From the NCBI RefSeq assembly GCF_024763615.1, contig NC_077223.1, positions 90,520,627 to 90,584,626 on the forward strand: DNA of 64,000 nucleotides, read 5' to 3'. The position numbers and the translations under genes are program-made. The stretch comes from Phlebotomus papatasi (Eukaryota; Arthropoda; Insecta; Diptera; Psychodidae). Position 1 is the stretch's first letter, and each line of letters opens with the position of its first letter. This document shows positions 15,301 through 24,300 of the stretch, in pieces. The notes beneath the pieces were generated by a model. That model made no database searches and was not told where the DNA came from. It saw only the letters and a list, made by a program, of their open reading frames with translations.

Positions 15301-18300
15301 GACTAGGTTGGACAAATGCCTGGAGAAACAAAGGAGCATCATCTCTACGAAAGAGATGCAGTGAGAAATGCCTTGAAAGGCTCCCGGAAAGGGCAGGGAA
15401 TGAGCGAATCCGCACGTACTTGGAGTACCGAAGTCAACTCACTTTAATGAATGATATGGAAAGTTTCTGGGCTTCTTGTGACATTCCACGTTTCCCTTAC
15501 ATGACCAGGAAGAGGACTTGGTAAGATTGGTTCATCAAATGAAGAACAATGGGCATCCTGTTGAGGCGGATTATCTGTCCAAATTTACAGACAAGTTGTA
15601 AAAATTAATAACCAAGTTGTCCAAAATAAGAGTCAAATTCACCTCTACATATCAATTCATTTTTAAACGTATTAAAACTAATTTTAGTAAAAATGAGATG
15701 ATAAATAGCTTGCCAAGTTTCTAAACAATCCTTCTGAAAAGAGAGTAGCAAAAAAAGTCAATTAGTATTAAAAATATCGCACTTCAAACTTGGGATATCG
15801 ATGCTTATATGCAGACTGTCCAAAATTATGAGCACTTCCCCTAATTGGACTTTGTCCATGCTCTCAAAGAAGAACTTTATCCAAATGCGTAAAATAAGGC
15901 CTAAATAAGGACTTAATAAGCCCTTAAGGCATTTTTGGGCGACATCAGCGATATCTGGTGGAAAAAAGTGGCAACTAGAATAGATAGTGCGATAGAAATA
16001 TGTTACTGTTGGATAAAAAGAGACGGAAGAATTTGACGTTTCAGGAAAGCATAACCACAAAATGTTGCTGTTAAGTACGCGAAATACTTTCATGATATTT
16101 TCTTCTTTTAGTGCAGGGCTGAGCACGAACCCTTTGAAAGCGAATAAACGTCAATATAAGTTTGTCCCAGGTAACGTTTTGACCATTTTTTAGGCTGTGT
16201 GGATGTTGTCAGAACGTCCGGCCTAAAACTATAAAGCGAAGAAGAAGAAGAAGTTTTGACCATTGATTTATAATTAGCATTTGACGTTTGTTCGGTTTGC
16301 ATGCAGTTCTTGCTCATCTCTATTTTAGTAGTAAATTTATTACTACTAAATAGAGACATAGTTCAGTGAAATAAGTGAAGTAGTAAATATAATAACATTC
16401 TTGTTTACATTGGACAATATTATGACCAGCGTACAATAACTTTTGTTTGAAAACATGTTTTCAAAATTTCTCATGAGAATGAGCGAGAAGACTAGATCTA
16501 GATCTCACTCACTCTCATTGAAATGTCAAAAACATGTTTACTAAACAAAAGTTGTTGTGCGTTGGGCATAACAGAGCTGGTAGTAATATATTCACAAGAT
16601 AAAAGTGATTTTCGGTCTCATTTGATAAAAAAAACTTGAGGAATTAAAAATATGTTTCATTGGCATTATGGTACAGTAGACTCTCTCTCAATCGGCAATA
16701 TGGGGCGAAATGTCATCCGGTTTAGCGATAGATTTTGGCGTCAAAGCATTTGTAAATTCCACAAAAAGCGCTCAATTATAAAGAATAACGATAAAATAGG
16801 AAGAACTACAGCGAATTTCAGCAAATTAGCTTCATAATTAAACGTGAAAATTATCAACAAAATTTGACGCCCGATTGAGAAAGAGCCGATTGAGTGAGAG
16901 TCTACTGTAACTACTTAAAAACTGCTTACCCAAAAGTGCTTAATTAAGTACTTAGTGATAATATTTTTTATTTCCTTAATACAAACTACTTAATTAAAGA
17001 CCTGCACAAAGCCCTAATTATGTACTTAGTATTAAGGCTAAGTCATACTACATTAGTATCCCTATTTGCCACTAAGTGCTGAAGTTTGCCTCATTTTCTT
17101 ATATTTTTTAAGTATTGGTTAAAGGTTCTACAACGCCTTAAAATATTAATACGTTTCCTCATAAAAATTAATTAAAAAAAGTGCCATTCAATGGTTAAAA
17201 AAAATTAAAAATATGATAAATTAGATTATTCAATACATTTTGAATTGTATAAAATCGACAACTCAAAATGTAAAGCTAATAACTCGCGAATGGCCAATTT
17301 TACAGGAGAGCGTTTTCAAAGTAAGATATAACATGCTCAGTATAGGATTTTTAACCCTTTAACGACGAAACACTTTACACGGACCGAAAATAAACAATAA
17401 AAACTTAACCGATAAACAAAATCAATAAAACGTCTTACAGTAGAGCCTCGCTAGAGGCCATTTTTGGTTCCAGATTTGACACTTGGGTCGCACTATAGTC
17501 CATATGATTTTTTCAAATTATCAACGACTTTTAATATTGAAATTGTTTGACGACTTCCACTTTTTTTGCGATTGTGGTACTTGTCCTCGCTCTCTTCCTT
17601 ATGGATCACAATTATCACAACTACTCAATAAAGTTTACCAAAAATATTAAAATAATTATAACAACATAACATTGCATGTTGCGTAGTAAAAACATAACGT
17701 AACTTAAAATCAGTGTTTTGAAAATGGTCGATAAATTGTGGATTATAGAGCGATGGCTTATAGCGAGGTTCTACTGTACATTTGACTTTGGCAAATCTCA
17801 CAGATTCTGATTCGATGCATTTTTTACCTCTACGAGCGATAGGGACAAATATAGCCCAAAAATTTAAGTAATATTCCTGACAATATCAATAAATAATAAT
17901 TTTCAGTCTAATGAAAAATATTATGTTTGAGCATTGTAGTTTCTTTTTCTAAAACGGTTTTGCATAAAAAAAATTTGAAATATAAAAAATAATTAAAATA
18001 ATTTTTCAATATGAGAATTTAAAAATTCGCCATTTTTAAGCTTAAGTATTTACTATATAACAAATAGCTAGAGACTTGCAAAAAATATCCTCGATTCCTT
18101 CAACTTTATACTTTGTAATTACGTACAAACATGAGAAAAAATAATTTCAGGTATTGGAAAGTGTCCGGTTTGTTATACTTGATGGAAATTTTAATAACAC
18201 GGATTATGACCTGAATTAGAATTTATTCCTTCTATAGCTTCACACTGTGAAGCTAAGAAGGAATAAATTTTAATCCAGGTCATAATCCATGTTATAAAAA

Positions 18301-21300
18301 TTTCCATAATTTCAGGTAGTCAGGAAAAATTATTTTCTTTATGGGACACCGGTGTTCCAATCGTCCTTAAAGAATTAAGATTCAAAACCCCTATAACTTT
18401 GGGAATAGGGTAAAATGATACAATTTGGACATGGTGTTACAAGTTGGACAATTCGCCGGTACAAATTGAATAGGGATTTTTTCTTGATAAATACAGTACT
18501 AAATTTTTTTATAAGCACAAGGAATCAAATTATAAAGCTAAAGCGTTAAAAATATACAAATAAAAATTAAGTACGAAATTTATCAAGAAAAAAAGCCTGT
18601 CCAACTTGTACCATGTTCCATCTTGTACCACTTTGCCTTAATTGACTTTTCGGTATAATATTTACAGGGAAGGTAGAGGGTGTCAAGGAGAACCCGAAAA
18701 GCGAAAAAAAACGAATTTTGCAAAAAATTGACTTACTCGACTTATATTCTGACCAATCGAAATATATAAACATTTCTCTCCATGCTGATCACTTCATTGG
18801 AACGATTGGAACGTATTGAATATTAGTTGGAGAAATTCACAAAAGATCCAGTGGAATATCCCAACCGCAAATACATGCCCAAAACCTTTTGAAAACTGTG
18901 ACAATAAACTAGTGCAGCAATTATATTAAACAATGGATTCCAGAGAGAGATGAAAATTCGGCACGACGAATATTTCGCCAAGTGCTTTTCCCCGACATCA
19001 CCTCAATTGGTTTTGGTGTTGGGAATGTTGGTAAATGGAATGGGATTTAATACGTTTCGTTCTCCCGGAAAAGGGGATTTAGTGACTGGGATTTATTTCA
19101 TTCTGCGGTGGATCACGCAACTCTGCTAGTTCAATCCTCTCTCTGTGTGTCCTCTTTGCCTAAAAGACATGGTATTCTCTTGCATCTCACCATTTACTAT
19201 TTCATACGACGCACAATGGGGAGTGATGAGCTATTTAAATGATTTTCTGGGAATGTTGCTAACATAAAGTCTATCCATTAGAGGGCACAAAATCTTCTCG
19301 ATTTTATTATTTAACAGATCGAAAAGTCACATTCAACACAATTAACAAATTAGAGAATACAAAAGCTAAATGAATAATATTAATAGGAACATTCGGATTG
19401 CAACATTTCATTCCAGGGATTTCAGGATTCCTTGTATTCGTACTTCGTACCGTCTATTTCCAGAAGTATTACTGTTAAAATATATTTCGTTCGTTATACT
19501 AGCTTCAGATCTTTAGCCATATGGCTTAACTATTTCGCGTCATTAGGGTCATATATGACCCGGGGAAAAAACAATTTTTTTGACTATTTACATTAATTGA
19601 AATCTATCGGTTTGTGCACAACATCATAATAGAAGGATGTAAGATTCGTGGCTAATTTTCTCAAGACTCCAGATATTCAGGAAAAGAAAATATTTGAGAT
19701 CAAAAAATTAATTTCGAACTTTGTGAAATGACTTTTCTTTTTCAAAATTTTTTATATTAATTCATGTTTTTCAGCAAAAAGTTCTTTAGAAACACAAAAT
19801 AGAATATCCAAAGATTGTATATTGCATATTTTGATATAATAAACTACTCTCAATTTTCTAGAAAAGCGTGCAGAATTTTCCGGGTGATATATGTCCCTAT
19901 TGTTGGCAAGGGTAACAGTGTTTTCGTCCCAAACCTATAGCGAAATGTAGTTGGGACATCTTGCTCCTGGACATTTCATCTTATATCTGATGAATTATTA
20001 CATATTTTGCAATATTTTAGAGTATTCTGTAAGCGTCTCATATTGTGCAATTGTATTGTGTGTGAATAAATATGTGGATAAGTTTATTTCTGCCAAATAC
20101 CACTCAAAATATTGTGACAGTGACTGTTCAAGGGATTACCAGGAAGATTCCTTGAACACCAGGAGTACAGTGTCAATCAAAACAATCCAGTTTACCATGG
20201 TTTTGGCCAAATTAATAATTTCAAGCAAAAAAAAACTTAAAAAGCCCGCGATATAGATTTTGAAAATGGTCTGTACACTTCCCTTGAGGACAATAGGGTC
20301 ATATATGACCCGGGGTTTTTCCGAGTTTTCACGCAATGGAAAATTTTTTTCCTCTCTGAACTATTATATTTGATCATAAAGCATTAGGAAAAATTAAATT
20401 TTACATGAATTCATCTGCTGAATAAAAGTGGGATGCGAAAGAGTTAACTTCTCTAACTCCTTATCAATCAAACTTTTCATAAAATTTTGATTTAGAATTG
20501 TAGTAATACTAAACCTACCGACCGTTTTTGGTCGATTTTCGGAAAATCTCTAAAACCAAAATTTCTATAATGTAAAAATTCCAAAAGTCAAAATCACGAA
20601 AAGCTAAAATCCGGAAAAACAAAATGCTGAACGGGTCGAAATCCATAATGCTGGTTCCTTTACCTGAAGAATATTACAAGTGTTACTGTTCGAACTCCAC
20701 AGAGTATACATATTCTCTCGATTTTGAGTTATATATAAATTTTTGTATTTGACTCCTAATCCCTTAAGAGGTCATGTTTTATTAAAATTTTGGAAATCTG
20801 TTTTTCGGTTTTCGGTTTTTCAGGGTCAAATGTTCAAAAAAAAAAGTGTCTAGAGTCTAGAGAGCGTATTTCTGAATGTTATGGTGTTTGGGCTCGTTGG
20901 AAAGGTCTTGAAGTTCCTGACAAGCCTAAACCGAATCCATTCGGTTATAAACCGGTAACGAACCGAAAATGTTTTTTGTCCGAAAATCCATTCCAAAACG
21001 AACCTTGGGGACAAAAAATTCCAAAGAATAGTCAATCCTTTTTAAGAAGGCTCAAAGGCAGTGATATAAAAAATCGATGTATCAAAAAATTTATCATAAA
21101 TATTTCATAGGAGGACTAAAACAAAATTTAGAATGAAATTATTAGGATCGGTCCTCTTAACTCAGAAATATAGAACTTTATGTTTAGCTATAAAAAATTT
21201 AAAACAAATACAGTTTTATACTCCAAAAAAAACGTAATGGATTTTTTTCAAGTATAATGCACCATTATTAATTTTAATTTTTCCATATGAATTTTTAAAA

Positions 21301-24300
21301 GCTTTTAATGCAAGGCATTTTATCGAAATTATGGAAAATCAATAATTTATTTATTGGTAATTCTGATAAAATGATTTTGTTTTAAGTAGCAACAAATGAA
21401 TAAAAATATCTTTCAGGGAAAGCTCTTGTAACTCGTCCTCATTGATTAATTGTAACAATTGGACAAGTGAATTTGAGATGTTGACCAACTCGACCAGAGA
21501 TATCCTTTACAGATGCCTCACAGTCAGAGATAGTATTGTTTGAGATAATCTCCCAGTGGTACGCATTGAGAATAGAACCTTTTGGGGAATAATTGAGCAA
21601 TTCGGATCGTCCACAGAACACAGAGGCATCTCAGAAGGGCTTGCCACAAAACCACCTACCACAGAAAGCACCTGCCAATTCATCGTAAACTTCTCTCACA
21701 GGCCAAAAGCCACTCAATTAGAGAAAGGAAACTCACCAATTACAGCCAGATATATGGCAACCTTTGCCCTCTTGAGCTTCTTCAATGACATGCATTTCTG
21801 GACAGAAGCTTGATTTGTGCAAAACATAGATGACCAGTAGAAGAATCCTCCGATGACAACGCTAAAAACACTATGCCTAGTTGTTGGATCTATGCTGAAA
21901 CTGTTAAAGTTTTCTTTTAATAAAAATCATCACGGATCTTGGACAATTTAATTTTTTTTAAATATGTCATTTTAAATATAAAATGACATATTTGCATTAA
22001 ATATAAGCATAAGAGCATTAAATTTTAATGAAACACCTTTCAAACCTGAGAGTAATTTAGCGTATAAACGGAAATAGGGACTTACTTGCTAAATTCCAAC
22101 CTCCCGCCCGTTGAGGCTTCCTGGAAGACATCACTAAAGGAACCAGAATAAAAGTATCCAAGGACCACGACGAGGATCAGAGACAATGCCAAGACACATG
22201 CCTAAAAGATGTCCAGAAACAGATGAAATTATGAGAGACGCAAAAACATTATTAACATTGTTGTGCTTTCATTTGTCTTTCTCTCCCAGTGACTTAATTT
22301 AGGAAATCATATTCTCAATTTACGAGCAAGAGGAGCTTAAAGAGGAGTAAGGGAGAGATATGAGAAAAAATATTTTTTTAAAAAGAAATTCCAAGGGAAC
22401 CATCAGTCCCGAAAGTATCCTACAGTACTCAAGCAATTTGTTTCCCAATTAAGGCAATTTATTGTTATTTTTATCTTTCAGCATCTCTAAATTAAAACAA
22501 GGGAAAATATTTAATATAGATCTTGATTAAAATAGAAATATTTTAATTTTGTTATCATGTTAAAAACCTAATCTAGATTTCTTTATTGCAGACTGCAGAG
22601 GAACATGAGATTATTAACGTGAGCAAACTCGGATTGCATGCAAATTCGATTTGGAACTATAGTTCAGACACGTAAAGCACTAATTTCCAGTCAAATTTGT
22701 AAAATTAGTGTAAATTTTGTATTTAAACTAATACGTCTAGGACTTGGATGGACTGACAGGAAAATCAAAATTAATTATGTGCCCAGCTCAGCTTATTGTA
22801 GGTCAGCTGAAGTTGGGCTATAGCATTTCTTTTGTGTCAGAACTTCACGTAAGAGGCGGCATCTGTATGGCAACTTGCATGAAATGCAGATACGACAACA
22901 GTAGATGCAATCGACGATATATTGCAATTAGACAGAGAGTAAAAACCAGTGATAAGCCTAGATCAGCTTATAGAGGTGTGATTCCTTCATTGCAAATTTG
23001 GATTGTGGAACACTCGAACGATATTTATACATAAATAATGTAAATTTCGTTTAATAATTCTTAAACTGTATGTAATATATTATCGTTATTAATGAAAAAA
23101 TTGGATGAGAAATACATAAAAGTATCTGAAAATCTTCAAAGTAGATTTCCTCGGAAACTATGAGAGATAGAGGCTTCAAATTTGACATAACATTAGAGCC
23201 TCCTTCATGCTTGATATGTGCAAAATTTCACTTGAAAATGAAAAAAATTGGATGAGAAATGCATAAAAGTGTTTAAAAATCTTTAAAATCGATTATCTCG
23301 GAAACTATGGGAGATAGAGGCCTCAAACTTTACATCCGTCTAGAACCTCTGTCAGCAACCCGTGAGAATCTGCGAAGATATTCATTATCCACGAAAAATA
23401 CGCGCCCCGCGAAAATCTGCGAAAAAATTGGCGACCCGCGAAAATCCGAGAAAACTTTTGCGCCCCGCTAAAAACCGCGAAAAAAATCGCTTCCCGCTAA
23501 ATTCCGCGCAAAAAATAGGCGCCCCGCGAAAATACGCGACCAGCGAAAATCAGAGAAAAAATACGCGATCCGCGAAAATCCGAGAAAAATTTTGCGCCCT
23601 GCGAAAATCCGCGAAATAATTCGCGCTCCACGAAAATACGCGAAAAAATATGCGACCCGCGAAAATCCGAGAAAAAGACGAGCCCCGAGAAAATCCGCGA
23701 AAAAAATCGCGCCCCGCGAAATATGCGCCTGGATCACCACCAAAATTTATCCAAAAATAAAAGAACTCGTAGGAGCCGTTTCCGATAAAAACCAAAAAAC
23801 ATGGTTTTGGAGGGGATAGAAGGGGGTGGGGGAAATAAAATCATAATCATGTTCTTTGATCGGCTTTTGGGATCGAAGATCGGGAGTTCGTATCTCTTAC
23901 AGTTTCGCCTCTAGATGGCTAATAAGTTTACGGACATAAAAAAAAAGAATATTTAAGAGATTGTTCATTTACAGGTACCTAACCGATACATAACCGTTGT
24001 AATCGTATAGGAAATTTCAAGACCTTTCCAGAAAATCCAAATTTATCCAAATCGGTTGAAAAATAGACCCTCAAAAGTAGTAAAAACTTTTTTCTTCAAA
24101 AATTCAAGATGGTTATTTATTTAGGTCATAGGTACGTTTTGACTACCTCTAAAACAAATCCAAAAATAAAGGAAATTATAGGACTCGTTTCCGAAAAAAC
24201 CAAAACACATGGTTTTGGACGGGATCGAGTTCGCGAGGGATGGGGGAAAAGAAAAAAATCGTTTAGAGATATCGTTTTTTTAACTTATTGTCGATTATAT

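Larger units (their letters stand above)
14325..21736. other. SLC5 intron 4 (7.4 kb)
   Basis: The largest intron in the coding part of the gene. It contains a pogo-like element (14868-15841), several short palindromic MITEs (16405-18320) and a piggyBac-like element near 19544-20315. I see no gene in the remaining 18320-19540 and 20340-21730. Confidence 0.7.

Noticed and set aside
22744..23034. 97-codon frame with several Cys residues ([11 protein letters not shown])
   Set aside because: The spacing resembles a small zinc motif, but there is no matching family, splice context or second copy. Left as a chance frame.
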